NCBI RefSeq assembly: GCF_017377575.1
Contig: NZ_JAFREM010000033.1
Coordinates: forward strand, 62,001 to 126,000
Reading direction: 5' to 3'
DNA: 64,000 bases
From: Candidatus Enterococcus moelleringii
GTDB lineage: Bacteria > Bacillota > Bacilli > Lactobacillales > Enterococcaceae
Part shown: positions 49,686 to 59,182 of the stretch, piece after piece
Layout of the letters: the number at the start of each line of letters is the position of its first letter
Numbering within the stretch: position 1 is the stretch's first letter
Made by a program: the position numbers and the translations under genes
Notes under the pieces: model-generated
The model's database searches: none
Told to the model about the DNA's origin: nothing
Seen by the model: the letters and a program-made list of their open reading frames with translations, nothing else

Positions 49686-51013
49686 TTGTAATTATAGGGG
49701 GTTCTTTTGCTGGAGTACAGGCAGCTTTAGAACTCCGAAGACTAAATAAGCAGCAAAAAATAGTGATTTACGAGAAAGAAACCTATTTAGGGTATGTACC
49801 CAATGGGTTAAATGAGTTTCTAAAAGGAAAAATTAATTCGTTGGAAGAAGCCATTCTTTATGATGTGGCAGAATTAAAAAGCAAGCAGATTGATGTTCAT
49901 CTAGGAAGTGAATGTACCTTCGTAGATCCAGCAGCAAAAGAACTAACGATTGTAAAAGCGGGGCAGGCGGAGTTGGTATCTTATGACCAGCTAATTGTAG
50001 CGGCCGGGTCAATTCAGCGACCGCTAGCTTTAGAACAGGGAACGAATCTTGTATACCAAACTAAAACACTAGCTGATGCCCAACAGACATTAGACAAATT
50101 ACAGGGAGATGTCTCCTCAGTGGCCGTTTTAGGCGGCGGGATTATCGGGATAGAACTAGCTTCGGCTTTGAGGCAGTTTAAACCAGAGCTGCAAATTACT
50201 ATTTTAGAAAAATTTGATCGTTTATTGGAGCTGGCAGTAGATGAAGTCATCTCATCTGCCATCACAGAGAAGCTTCAAGAAAGTAATATTCAGCTTCATA
50301 CGGGGATTGATTTTGAGTCAATTCATGAAGATGCCCAGAGCGCCTGTATTCGCACGAATGAAGGAAGCTTCAAAACCGATATGATCATCAAAGCCCCCAA
50401 CCTAGAGCCGAATCACCAAATACTGGAGGACGCGATCACTTTAGATATCGATGGCAGCAGCATTGTGAATCGCAACTTTCAGGCAGAAGATTCCATCTAT
50501 GTATTAGGTGATTTGTTGAGATTGACTTTAATGCCGATCAAAGAAAAATTCTACATGCCGCTAATTAACAATTCTGTTCGGACCGCCCTGGTTGCCGCTG
50601 ATCATATCAGCGGGAAAAAAGAACTCACCTTTGAAAGTACCAAAACTAACGTCTTTGCGGCCTTTGGTATGACAGTAGTTCGCAGTGGAGCCCAAAAGCG
50701 CAACGAACGCTTTACTTCTTATCATATTAATAAATGCAATGGTGTTTATTCGCTTCCTGGAAAAGATTCTCCTCAAGTATATGTCGTGATATTTGTACGT
50801 GAAGACAACCATCAGATTTTGGGAATTCAAGCGGCTTCGGAGGCCGATATTAGTCCCTTTGCCAATCTGTTTTCGTTAGTTATTCGCGGTAAATTGACAG
50901 TAGAAGAGTTAGCAACTCACGACTTTTTCTTCCACGCAGCCTATCCTTCCAAAGAGACCCATTGCTTAAACGAAATTGCGTTGGATTATCTATATAATGA
51001 AGAAAAACGCTAG
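49682..51013 (+). CDS. FAD-dependent oxidoreductase of the NADH oxidase family lacking the redox Cys
   Basis: The 443-residue protein has both dinucleotide-binding folds of the NADH oxidase/peroxidase/CoA-disulfide reductase family: IIGGSFAGVQAALELRR at the N-terminus, VLGGGIIGIELASALRQ at about 150 and SIYVLGDL at about 275. A C-terminal dimerisation domain is present. The family cysteine (SCG near residue 42) is replaced by PNG in LGYVPNGLNEFLKG, so the usual Cys-sulfenic acid chemistry should not occur. It is translationally coupled to the Mga-type regulator, suggesting a sensing or regulatory role. Confidence 0.85.
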   Translation: MIVIIGGSFAGVQAALELRRLNKQQKIVIYEKETYLGYVPNGLNEFLKGKINSLEEAILYDVAELKSKQIDVHLGSECTFVDPAAKELTIVKAGQAELVSYDQLIVAAGSIQRPLALEQGTNLVYQTKTLADAQQTLDKLQGDVSSVAVLGGGIIGIELASALRQFKPELQITILEKFDRLLELAVDEVISSAITEKLQESNIQLHTGIDFESIHEDAQSACIRTNEGSFKTDMIIKAPNLEPNHQILEDAITLDIDGSSIVNRNFQAEDSIYVLGDLLRLTLMPIKEKFYMPLINNSVRTALVAADHISGKKELTFESTKTNVFAAFGMTVVRSGAQKRNERFTSYHINKCNGVYSLPGKDSPQVYVVIFVREDNHQILGIQAASEADISPFANLFSLVIRGKLTVEELATHDFFFHAAYPSKETHCLNEIALDYLYNEEKR

Positions 51014-51034
51014 CACGTCTTTTGTGCTAGCGTT
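51006..51034 (-). terminator. Terminator between oxidoreductase and HD gene
   Basis: AACGCTAGCAC and GTGCTAGCGTT form a perfect 11-bp stem; the T run is on the minus strand. It includes the stop codon of the upstream plus-strand gene. Confidence 0.8.
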
Positions 51035-52388
51035 CCATATTGATCAGTTTACCGTTGCGAATATAGCTGGCAAATTCGTTGTAGTCATCGTCAAATAAAT
51101 TGGCATTATTCGGACTAGCTTGGGTCATTTCTTTCGGGAAATAAAAGCGGGCATCTCCTTGACTTTGTCCCGCCAAGGCCGCAACCAATTGACTAGCCTG
51201 TGACAATTCCACTAACGTCCCATCTGACTGCATAATCTCAATTTGGGTCCGATGGCGACCTAGCTCCGGCCGGTAAAAATCATAAGGAAGATCATAGCTG
51301 GAATTGATTGCTGTATAATACTTCCCGTTGAATCCGACTTCCTCCACCAGTTCCCGCATTTTTGCAATTAATGGATTGTCTGCTGTATCAATCGCAACAG
51401 ATTTTAATGGTTTGCGATTGAGGAACCGTTGTGCCAAATCACTTAAAATCACGTCTTTTTCATCAACCCATTGCGCGAAATACGTGTTCAACACACCATC
51501 ATCCAACTTCAAATAATCCTCTAAAGTAAAAGATTGATTCAAAAATGGCATCAATAGCTGTGAATGATACGCAAAGATTTCAGGATCTTCTTGGCTTAAT
51601 TCATGGGCTCGATCCAATAAATGCTCCAAGATTACTTCCATTCCTCGTGAAACATTGTGGAAATAGACCTGTACATACATTTGATAGCGGCTGACAATAT
51701 AGTCTTCCACGGCATGCATACCATTCATAGAAAAGGCAATGCCGCCACGGTAAGGGCGGATGACTCGTAAGATTCGAGTTAAATCGAAGGTCCCATATTC
51801 GGTCCCGGTATAATAGGCATCCCGCAGCAAGTAATCCATCCGATCGGCGTCAATTTGACTGGAGATCATTTGAACGACTTGAGGGTTGCTGTAGGTTTTG
51901 GTGATGACGCTGGCCACTTTTTCGGGAAATCCTTCTTCGACATTATTCAAAATTTGGAAGACTTCCGTTTCCGGTGATGTAATGATCGCAACCGTCAACG
52001 CTTCGTGATCGGTATGGAAAATATGCTCAAAGGTATGAGAATAAGGTCCGTGTCCAATATCGTGGAGCAGTGCGGCACAAAGGGCAACTAGACGATGGGA
52101 ATCATCCCAACCATCTTCTCCTAATTTTTCCACCGGATAATTGCGTTTGAAAATATCACAGATTCGGCGGGTGATTTCATAGACTCCCAATGAATGAGAG
52201 AAACGACTGTGTTCCGCTCCGTGAAAAGTATAGGAAGAAGTTCCCAATTGCTTAATCCGGCGCAAACGCTGGACTTCTCGTGAATTAATTAAATCTAAAA
52301 TCACCCGATGCTGTACGTGAATATAATTATGAACCGGGTCACGGAATACTTTTTCCATCGGTAATAGTTGGTGCTTATAGCTTGTCAT
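51027..52388 (-). CDS. HD-domain dNTP triphosphohydrolase (EF1143-like)
   Basis: The 453-residue protein has the HD signature: EVQRLRRIKQLGTSSYTFHGAEHSRFSHSLGVYEI (first His) and HRLVALCAALLHDIGHGPYSHTFEHIF (HD pair), with the last Asp in SSQIDADRMDYLLRDAYYTG. It matches the E. faecalis EF1143 type of dGTP-activated dNTPase, which hydrolyses dNTPs to nucleoside and triphosphate. The ATG overlaps the lipL-like gene by 14 bp, so both are one transcript. Confidence 0.92.
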   Translation of the reverse strand: MTSYKHQLLPMEKVFRDPVHNYIHVQHRVILDLINSREVQRLRRIKQLGTSSYTFHGAEHSRFSHSLGVYEITRRICDIFKRNYPVEKLGEDGWDDSHRLVALCAALLHDIGHGPYSHTFEHIFHTDHEALTVAIITSPETEVFQILNNVEEGFPEKVASVITKTYSNPQVVQMISSQIDADRMDYLLRDAYYTGTEYGTFDLTRILRVIRPYRGGIAFSMNGMHAVEDYIVSRYQMYVQVYFHNVSRGMEVILEHLLDRAHELSQEDPEIFAYHSQLLMPFLNQSFTLEDYLKLDDGVLNTYFAQWVDEKDVILSDLAQRFLNRKPLKSVAIDTADNPLIAKMRELVEEVGFNGKYYTAINSSYDLPYDFYRPELGRHRTQIEIMQSDGTLVELSQASQLVAALAGQSQGDARFYFPKEMTQASPNNANLFDDDYNEFASYIRNGKLINMER

Positions 52389-53190
52389 GCAATTCCTCCT
52401 GAATGCCAGTATTGCGCTGGTACATATTTTTTAACCGTTGCTGGTATTCCTCTGTTTGATAAAATTCCGGTAAGCGGGTAGTTTCATCAGTAAAATCAAT
52501 TCCCTGAAGCAGCTGTTCTTTGACTTCAGCAATCGATAATTCTTTTTCGAATACATCAGACAGTGTCGTCATGCTATCAGGATTGACTGCGGGATAACCC
52601 AAAGTTCCAAAGGCCTCTTCTAGACCAGCCTGGTAAAATGATCGAACCAACTCGCCGCGATACTTCTGATCACCAGAAACACTTAGGTACATCATGATCG
52701 CAACGCCTTCTTTAACCCGGCGTTGGGCGATCCCGGCAATCTTCTTACCGTTAATAGAAAGATCGAATTTCCCAGGACAGTAGGAATCCGCTACTTCCCC
52801 GGCTGTGATGGTTGCCTTACCGAAACTAGTGCGATTCAGCCAATCCAGCATTGTTTGGTACCCATCATCGATGGATAACGGATTGATGGATTGCTTCGGC
52901 AAAATTAAGGAAACATTCAAAATCCCGGCATCACTGACAACGCCCAGGCCACCCGCATTGCGCAGTAAAGGATAATAGTCGGCTGCTTGAATTGCCTGCA
53001 ATCCTTGGTTAAGATAAGGAACGCGGCTGTCCTTCATGCCTAAAATGAGGGTTTGAGAAAGCTGCCAAAAATGAATCATCGGTTGATCCTTTTCTCCAGC
53101 ATATGTAGTTAATACGTCCGTTAGGGCAAAAGGACTAAAGTGATCGGCACGGGAAATCATTCCTTGGTCAAACAGCAGGGCAGTTTTCAT
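52375..53190 (-). CDS. lipL: Lipoate/octanoate protein transferase, LipL-like
   Basis: The 271-residue protein has the biotin/lipoate A/B ligase fold: LRNAGGLGVVSDAGILNVSLIL (about 76-97) and INGKKIAGIAQRR with the conserved Lys. The catalytic Cys138 in SYCPGKFD is the hallmark of LipL and LipM type octanoyl transferases, and the sequence around it is closer to LipL (octanoyl-GcvH to lipoyl domain transfer). LipL activity is inferred, since a lipoate ligase of related type cannot be fully excluded. Confidence 0.8.
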   Translation of the reverse strand: MKTALLFDQGMISRADHFSPFALTDVLTTYAGEKDQPMIHFWQLSQTLILGMKDSRVPYLNQGLQAIQAADYYPLLRNAGGLGVVSDAGILNVSLILPKQSINPLSIDDGYQTMLDWLNRTSFGKATITAGEVADSYCPGKFDLSINGKKIAGIAQRRVKEGVAIMMYLSVSGDQKYRGELVRSFYQAGLEEAFGTLGYPAVNPDSMTTLSDVFEKELSIAEVKEQLLQGIDFTDETTRLPEFYQTEEYQQRLKNMYQRNTGIQEELHDKL

Positions 53191-53329
53191 AAAATCTTCC
53201 TTTCAAACAATGTCTAGTACCAGTATAAACAAAAATGGGCGTTTCGCGTAGTGCAAGCAACTAAATAAAGCAAGTAGTTGACAAAAAAATTAAAACCGTG
53301 AAAAATAGGAGTGAAAGGGGCGAGACTCA

Positions 53330-53764
53330 GTGAATAATAGTGGAGGAACTCCAGCCAAGATAAAACTGCAAACAAAAGTAACTCAAAACAATGAAGTGGA
53401 AGAATTTGTATTCGACTTGTCAGGCCAAGTGGTCCAAATAGGTGATACCTTATACATTCGTTATAAGGAAGAACAGCCGGATGGCAAGGAAGTACCGGTG
53501 ACGATGAAAATCACACCAGATTCCCGCGTTCAATTAATTCGCTCCGGCGATATGCGCTTGCGCATGAAATTCGGCTATCGGGAGAAAATTGAAACCAGCT
53601 ACAAAACACCTTATGGGATGTTCGTGATTACCACAAATACACATAAACTGCATGTTAGTTTAAAAGACCGGCCATTTTCGGGAATCATTACCATCGACTA
53701 CTCACTGGCAATGCATGACGAAAAAGTTGGAGATTATAATTTAGTCTTAGAATTTACCACTTAA
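53330..53764 (+). CDS. DUF1934 family protein (YwiB-like)
   Basis: The 144-residue protein starts at GTG 53330 behind AAGGGG. It matches the DUF1934 beta-barrel family, with the conserved segments EFVFDLSGQVVQIGDTLYIRYKE and YKTPYGMFVITTNTHKL, and a lipocalin-like fold is predicted. The function is unknown. It lies upstream of rpoE, as in many Firmicutes. Confidence 0.9.
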   Translation: MNNSGGTPAKIKLQTKVTQNNEVEEFVFDLSGQVVQIGDTLYIRYKEEQPDGKEVPVTMKITPDSRVQLIRSGDMRLRMKFGYREKIETSYKTPYGMFVITTNTHKLHVSLKDRPFSGIITIDYSLAMHDEKVGDYNLVLEFTT

Positions 53765-53837
53765 AACAAAGAAAGGTTTGCTTTTTAGTCACTGATTTTG
53801 TATGATAAGGAGTAGACTTTGAAAGGACGTGTCATAC

Positions 53838-54443
53838 TTGGAACTTAGTGTTTTTGATGGTTTAATTAAAGATGAATTATCAATGATTGAAGTGGCACAC
53901 GCAATCCTGGAAGAACGCGGCGAGGTAATGGATTTTTCAGATTTGGTGAATCAAATCCAAACATACCTTGGCAAGTCAGACAGCGAGATTCGTGATGCAT
54001 TAGCCCAATTTTATACCGATCTAAATATTGATGGAAGCTTCATTTCACTTGGAGATAATCGTTGGGGATTGCGTTCATGGTACGCTATCGACTCAATTGA
54101 TGAAGAAGTTAATCATGGATTAGATGAAGAAGACGAAGAAAAACCGCGTCGTAAAAAACGTAAACGAGTAAATGCCTTCATTAATGGCGATGACGATGCC
54201 ATCGACTACAACGACGACGATCCAGAAGATGCAGATCTGATCGACGACGATGATGATGAAGATATTGTTGACGACGATGATGACGATGATGAAATCGCAG
54301 CATACAACTCTGACTTACAAGAGATCGGTGCCGATGAAAACAGCGATGACGAAGAAGTTGTCCCTGGTGGAATCGAAGACGATCTAAGTGTCATTGATGA
54401 TGACGACGATGATGATTTTGATGACGACGAAGACGAAGAATAA
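53838..54443 (+). CDS. rpoE: DNA-directed RNA polymerase subunit delta
   Basis: The protein is about 201 residues from TTG 53838, since AAAGGA is too close to GTG 53829. The N-terminal HARE-HTH domain (about 1-90; [27 protein letters not shown]) is followed by a long Asp/Glu-rich tail. The delta subunit displaces nucleic acid from polymerase and speeds recycling. The monotone GAC/GAT codons cause a low-complexity stretch that is not a DNA repeat element. Confidence 0.96.
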   Translation: MELSVFDGLIKDELSMIEVAHAILEERGEVMDFSDLVNQIQTYLGKSDSEIRDALAQFYTDLNIDGSFISLGDNRWGLRSWYAIDSIDEEVNHGLDEEDEEKPRRKKRKRVNAFINGDDDAIDYNDDDPEDADLIDDDDDEDIVDDDDDDDEIAAYNSDLQEIGADENSDDEEVVPGGIEDDLSVIDDDDDDDFDDDEDEE

Positions 54444-54473
54444 ACTGTCTTCAGTTTAAATGAATCAACAATT

Positions 54474-54523
54474 AAAAAGGCTAGCAGTTCGAAGATGATT
54501 TCTTCAAACGGCTAGCCTTTTTT
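54474..54523 (+). terminator. rpoE terminator
   Basis: AAAAAGGCTAGC (54474-54485) pairs with GCTAGCCTTTTT (54511-54522), with an inner GAAGA/TCTTC stem. Confidence 0.85.
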
Positions 54524-54570
54524 GCTTTTATAGATTTTCAGGATCTAAATGCTATTTTACATTGGGAACC

Positions 54571-56334
54571 CTACGCCTCAGTTTTCTTCTTTTTTGGCAG
54601 CTTCAGCGATTTGGAAGGGATAATCAAAATAATTGCCCAAACCATCAATGAGACAACAAGGGATGCTTTTTGCACAAACGTCCCTTTATAGATTGCTCGA
54701 ACAGTATGATCTCCTTTAGTAACTTTAAAGCTAAGCAGCCCTTTTTTGTTAGTGACTGCAACTTTTTGCCCATCTATTTCTACTTCATAACCTTTATAAG
54801 CAATTTTCGGCAGTGTGACCAATTGGTTATCTGCAGAAATGATCGAGTACGTAAACTCATTATACTCATTAGAGTCATTAACGATTTCGTAGACTGTCGC
54901 AGCATCATTTAGCATGGAAGGATTGTTATCAGGATTAGCAAACATTTGATCAGCGTCCATATTAGCTGGGAGATATTCTCTACCGCCACCTATAGAAGAA
55001 AGTGCATAATCGCCATAACTCTCATTCGTAAGGTTTGGTATGTTTTTTTGCTGAAAATCGTATAGTGCATTAGTAGAAAAAGAGATACTCAGAACCACTA
55101 GCAATACTGAAAGCCCTGTTTGCGCATTTCTCGGAACTTTTAAATCATCGATAAAACTCGTGAAGGCTAAGCTTAAAAAGAATGTTCCTAACGTTAATAA
55201 TCTCCAGGGAAATTGAACAAAGGAGAGAAAACTAGTTTTAAAAAGCACCCACGGAAAAAGATTTGTTGTAAGTAGTGAGAAAGCTATACCAATCACCAGC
55301 AGCAGCTTTGTCCTGCCAGTTAATCTTTTAAAGATTGTGACCGCAATTAGAACAAAAATCATCAGCGCAACTCCAATGCCGGGTTTTAAATCTCCCCAAG
55401 TATCCGCACTGTTGGCTAATGAGTTGGATAATAGATTAAAAAAACTGTACTTTAACCCATTCGACCAAAGCGTACGATTTTCAATGTAATTAAAATCGAT
55501 GTGCAAGTTTTGTTCTAAAATAGGGAGCAAAATATAGGCACTTAACAATACTCCTAAAACAGTTGCTTTTAAAAATTTCAACAACCTATACTTAGTTAAT
55601 CTCTTCAAAAAGAACTGAAAAATAAGCATGATCCCAATAGCTATGACCACAAAATAAGCTGTAATAAAATGCGCGTGGATCAATAAGGCCATGGACACGC
55701 CGAGTGTAACCCAACCGTTTTTACTATCCTCCTGATAAAAAATCCGATACAATCCCAAGAAGACCATTGGCAAAAACACGAATGACAAGGTTTCGCCAAG
55801 CGCCCCTCTGACAAACTGATCCAGTAGCCGATAAGTGGAAGTTATATAAATGATAGCGAACAACAGTGAAGGATTGTCTTTTTTAAAAAAAGGTTTCGCA
55901 GAAAAATAAGCCGAAACGAATGTAGCAATACAAATCAGCAGCATGTATCCATTGTAAGAATTCAAATAACTGAATCCAAGCATTCTAAGAATGGCGTAAG
56001 GGTATAATAAAATTGACGGATAGAATAGATCAGCAGCATAGCCATACCCATTTGCCATATTTTGAAAAATCTTCGGGAAAAAATTGTTTGATATGACAGC
56101 ACCGTAATAACTTTCCAGCCGTACCCGATGAAAGGAAAAATCGTCCTGAACGTAAATACCTTTGTTCAAGAGGAAAGGTGCCATTATGATTAAACATATA
56201 ATTATTCCGATCAGCAGATGAATAATAGTTAACTTATGATTGGCAATCAGCCTTCTTATCAAACAAATCAACTCGCTTTCTGAAATTATTGTATCATTAT
56301 GTCTGCAGTTGAAAAAAGAAAAATCTGCAGCCAA
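54571..56334 (-). CDS. Large polytopic membrane protein with PTPS-related/YfhO-like domain
   Basis: The product is up to 587 residues with an N-terminal transmembrane helix and about ten further helices to residue 420. The loop after the first helix contains the DDFSFHRVR motif typical of GT-C/YfhO-type glycosyltransferase-like proteins (PF10131-type). A C-terminal extracellular beta domain (about 430-560) and a last helix follow. It may add sugars to surface polymers. The start is uncertain: TTG 56334 lies in the T run of a terminator, and TTG codons at 56271 or 56262 are alternatives. Confidence 0.8.
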   Translation of the reverse strand: MAADFSFFNCRHNDTIISESELICLIRRLIANHKLTIIHLLIGIIICLIIMAPFLLNKGIYVQDDFSFHRVRLESYYGAVISNNFFPKIFQNMANGYGYAADLFYPSILLYPYAILRMLGFSYLNSYNGYMLLICIATFVSAYFSAKPFFKKDNPSLLFAIIYITSTYRLLDQFVRGALGETLSFVFLPMVFLGLYRIFYQEDSKNGWVTLGVSMALLIHAHFITAYFVVIAIGIMLIFQFFLKRLTKYRLLKFLKATVLGVLLSAYILLPILEQNLHIDFNYIENRTLWSNGLKYSFFNLLSNSLANSADTWGDLKPGIGVALMIFVLIAVTIFKRLTGRTKLLLVIGIAFSLLTTNLFPWVLFKTSFLSFVQFPWRLLTLGTFFLSLAFTSFIDDLKVPRNAQTGLSVLLVVLSISFSTNALYDFQQKNIPNLTNESYGDYALSSIGGGREYLPANMDADQMFANPDNNPSMLNDAATVYEIVNDSNEYNEFTYSIISADNQLVTLPKIAYKGYEVEIDGQKVAVTNKKGLLSFKVTKGDHTVRAIYKGTFVQKASLVVSLMVWAIILIIPSKSLKLPKKKKTEA

Positions 56335-56336
56335 AT

Positions 56337-56362
56337 AAAAAAGTCCTCATATTTGAGAGGAC
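56337..56362 (-). terminator. Second terminator after tRNA-Arg
   Basis: On the minus strand GTCCTC pairs with GAGGAC (56343-56348 with 56357-56362), followed by six T. Confidence 0.7.
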
Positions 56363-56388
56363 AACAGATTGTGTATATATTTTAAAAT

Positions 56389-56413
56389 AAAAAAAGAGAG
56401 CTCTTCAGCTCTC
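56389..56413 (-). terminator. First terminator after tRNA-Arg
   Basis: On the minus strand GAGAGCT pairs with AGCTCTC around a 4-nt loop (56396-56413), followed by seven T. Confidence 0.8.
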
Positions 56414-56506
56414 ACGAATGTATTATTCAGATGTTCCGTAATCCGCTTCACAACAGCATTTTGTAAAATTACGTAATCTAATGTATACTTAAAACTGCTT
56501 ACAAGA

Positions 56507-56578
56507 CGCGCCCTGAGGGAATCGAACCCCCGTCTCAAGAACCGGAATCTTACGTGATATCCACTACACTAAGGGCGC
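56507..56578 (-). tRNA. tRNA-Arg (CCG)
   Basis: The 72-nt cloverleaf on the minus strand has acceptor GCGCCCT/AGGGCGC, D arm GTGTAGTGGATATCAC, anticodon loop TTCCGGT (anticodon CCG) and T arm GGGGGTTCGATTCCC. CCA is not encoded. Two tandem terminators follow. Confidence 0.95.
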
Positions 56579-56631
56579 AGCAACGATTATTAGTTTAGCA
56601 TATAATCTAAAAAATACAAGGGGAAATTACT

Positions 56632-57933
56632 ATGAAGTTTCAACAAGGTTATTCGCAAGCACAACAACAGACCCAAAAGCTGGCCATGACGCAAAAACTC
56701 CAACAAGCTATTCAAATGCTTCAATTCAACACTGAAGAGCTGCGGGACTATGTTGAGACGGTTTCTTTAGAAAATCCGTTGATTGAAGTGGTGGCACCAA
56801 AAATTCGCAGTGATCTGACGATGATGGGCAATCGTTCTGAAAAAACAGATTTCATTGGACAGATTCCTGACCAGCATGAATCATTATTTGAATATTTAAT
56901 TAACCAAATCCATCTAAACTATCGTGATACCTTTTTACGCAAGCTGATGCTGGTTTTGGTGGAGTATGTAGATGTCAACGGCTACTTGAAGGTAGACGAA
57001 GAAGAAATTAAGCAGGAAATGGGCGCTACTGATATTCAACTCTTGGATGCGCTGACACTGCTGCAGCAGCTTGATCCACCTGGCGTAGGTGCCAGAAATT
57101 TACAGGAATGCTTGATGCTGCAAACTGAAAGAGACAACCACGCACCTGATTTAGCCTACTTACTATTAGAAGAAGCATTTGATCAAATAGCTAATCATCG
57201 CTTTGAACAAATCGGTAAAGAGTACAAGTTGACGATGGTTCAAGTGCAAGAGATAATTGACTACATTCGTTCCTTGAACCCTTTTCCAGGAGCAGGCTTT
57301 GGCGAGAGCGTTCCGGATTTTATCATTCCTGATTTGACGCTTATTCGTAAAGAGGAACAGCTGTCGGTTCTTTCTAATAAACGTGGACAGCTGAAATTGA
57401 ACTTCAACGAAAGCTATTTTACCCGTTTGGAACAGCAGGCTGATGCTGAGACCAAGGAGTATTTGAAAGAAAAGCTGCAGCAATATGAGTGGCTGAAACG
57501 AACGATTGGTCAACGCAAGGACACGATCTTAGAGGTGGGCAAGCTGATCGTGAAATACCAAGAGCCTTTCTTTTTAGAGAAAAAGGGGGCATTGAAGCCG
57601 CTAATGCTAAAAGACATCGCCAAGGAGTTGGAAGTTCACGAGTCCACGATTAGCCGTTCAGTAAACGGCAAATATATCGAAACTGATTTTGGCGTCTTTG
57701 AATTACGAAGCTTCTTCGTGAATAAAATCAGCGACGAAGATACATCGGCGGATGAAGTAAAACAGCTGATCCAAGGATTTATCGACGATGAAAATAAAAA
57801 CAAGCCGTTATCTGATCAAAAGATTGCGGATATGTTAAAAACAAATGGGCAAAAAGTGTCCCGTAGAACAGTAGCCAAGTACCGAGAAGCATTGGGTATT
57901 GCCAGTTCATCTAAAAGAAAACGATTTGACTAA
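56632..57933 (+). CDS. rpoN: RNA polymerase sigma-54 factor
   Basis: The 433-residue protein is a complete sigma-54. The N-terminal Gln/Leu-rich activator-interacting region (1-50; QKLAMTQKLQQAIQMLQFNTEEL), the core-binding domain, the helix-turn-helix (LKDIAKELEVHESTISRSVNGKY) and the C-terminal RpoN box VSRRTVAKYREALGI are all visible. In enterococci sigma-54 drives mannose-type PTS operons with LevR/ManR-type activators, none of which is encoded here. Confidence 0.96.
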   Translation: MKFQQGYSQAQQQTQKLAMTQKLQQAIQMLQFNTEELRDYVETVSLENPLIEVVAPKIRSDLTMMGNRSEKTDFIGQIPDQHESLFEYLINQIHLNYRDTFLRKLMLVLVEYVDVNGYLKVDEEEIKQEMGATDIQLLDALTLLQQLDPPGVGARNLQECLMLQTERDNHAPDLAYLLLEEAFDQIANHRFEQIGKEYKLTMVQVQEIIDYIRSLNPFPGAGFGESVPDFIIPDLTLIRKEEQLSVLSNKRGQLKLNFNESYFTRLEQQADAETKEYLKEKLQQYEWLKRTIGQRKDTILEVGKLIVKYQEPFFLEKKGALKPLMLKDIAKELEVHESTISRSVNGKYIETDFGVFELRSFFVNKISDEDTSADEVKQLIQGFIDDENKNKPLSDQKIADMLKTNGQKVSRRTVAKYREALGIASSSKRKRFD

Positions 57934-57958
57934 GCCAAGAAAAAAATCTTGGCTTTTT
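57932..57958 (+). terminator. rpoN terminator
   Basis: AAGCCAAGA pairs with TCTTGGCTT (57932-57940 with 57947-57955), followed by T residues. Confidence 0.8.
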
Positions 57959-57960
57959 CC

Positions 57961-57989
57961 TTGCTTGTTAGGGCCAAAACTGGTAAAAT
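57961..57989 (+). promoter_or_regulatory. Promoter of cggR
   Basis: TTGCTT (57961-57966) and TAAAAT (57984-57989) are 17 bp apart, about 115 bp before the cggR start. The 58000-58100 leader may hold the CggR operator, which I could not locate with confidence. Confidence 0.6.
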
Positions 57990-58105
57990 TCAATTTGTAA
58001 GGTTTTGAGATTGTAAAAAATCAACGATTGAACTTACTTTTTTTTACTATTCATGGGTCGCTAAAAGTCTATGAGGGACTTAAGGAGTCCAACGGAGGGA
58101 ATCCT

Positions 58106-59143
58106 TTGTTATCAGAAATCAGAGTTCTTGAAGCAATTGCCCCTGATGTGTTAAATGCGGTAAAAAGAAGATATCGAGTACTACAAAATATCTTCTGGAT
58201 GCAGCCGATTGGGCGCAGAAACCTTGCTGATTCATTAAACTTAACGGAACGTGTGTTGCGTGGTGAGACAGATTTCTTAAGAGATCAACGTCTGATCGAA
58301 ACAACGAAAAGCGGTATGTCGTTAACTGAACGGGGAAAAGAAATCTTGCAGCAGTTAGATCTGCTGATGGATCAATTCACCGGGATGGATCAACTGGAAA
58401 AGCATCTAGCCACCATGTTTAACATTGATCGGTGTCTCATCGTATCTGGAGACAGTGATGAACAGCCGAAAGTAATTGGAGATTTTGGGGAACTCGTTAA
58501 TGAAGCCTTACATCGCCGATTACCTGATGGCAGAAATGTTATCGCAGTTATGGGCGGGACAACAATGGCTGAAATTGCCAAGCATATTACGCCGCTTGAA
58601 ACAAGCAATCGCAAGAATTTGTTTGTGCCAGCACGAGGCGGCATTGGGGAATCTGTTTCCATTCAAGCCAACTCAGTCAGCGCAGTGATGGCCGCAAATG
58701 CTAAAGGCAATCACCGGGTATTGTATGTACCAGAACAGCTGAGTCAGGAAGCCTACCACACATTGCTGAAGGAACCGTCTATTATGGATGTTCTTGAAAC
58801 AATTAAAGAAGCAAACTGCGTCGTTCATAGTATTGGACGGGCATTGCATATGGCAGCCAGACGTAAAATGCTGGAAAAAGAGATTGTTTCTCTAAGACAA
58901 CACAAAGCTGTAGCAGAATCTTTTGGCTATTTCTTCGATGAAAGTGGTCAGATCGTCTACCGTGCTTCCCGAATTGGGTTGACACTAGAGGATGTACAGA
59001 AGATTCCAGTCGTTTTGGCAGTTGCCGGAGGAAAATCAAAAGCCAAAGCAATTATGGCTTATATGAAAAATGCACCAAAACAAACGTGGTTCATCACTGA
59101 TGAAGCCGCAGCAAACGAGATTTTAAAAGGGGTAACCCTTTAA
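58106..59143 (+). CDS. cggR: Central glycolytic genes regulator
   Basis: The protein is 345 residues from TTG 58106 behind GGAGGG; the frame runs back to 58028 without a ribosome binding site. It has an N-terminal helix-turn-helix (about 30-70; PIGRRNLADSLNLTERVLRGETDFLRDQRLIE) and a SorC-type sugar-binding domain, including VMGGTTMAEIAKHI and the Lys-rich loop GGKSKAKAI. CggR represses the gap operon and is released by fructose 1,6-bisphosphate. gap follows after 39 bp. Confidence 0.95.
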   Translation: MLSEIRVLEAIAPDVLNAVKRRYRVLQNIFWMQPIGRRNLADSLNLTERVLRGETDFLRDQRLIETTKSGMSLTERGKEILQQLDLLMDQFTGMDQLEKHLATMFNIDRCLIVSGDSDEQPKVIGDFGELVNEALHRRLPDGRNVIAVMGGTTMAEIAKHITPLETSNRKNLFVPARGGIGESVSIQANSVSAVMAANAKGNHRVLYVPEQLSQEAYHTLLKEPSIMDVLETIKEANCVVHSIGRALHMAARRKMLEKEIVSLRQHKAVAESFGYFFDESGQIVYRASRIGLTLEDVQKIPVVLAVAGGKSKAKAIMAYMKNAPKQTWFITDEAAANEILKGVTL

Positions 59144-59182
59144 AATAAATATTTTTCTAATTCCATAAGGAGGAATTTTTAA

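Noticed and set aside
54206-54394. Serine-rich minus-strand frame and apparent GAC/GAT repeat in rpoE
   Set aside because: It is the complement of the Asp-rich tail of the delta subunit, not a separate gene, CRISPR or DNA repeat element.
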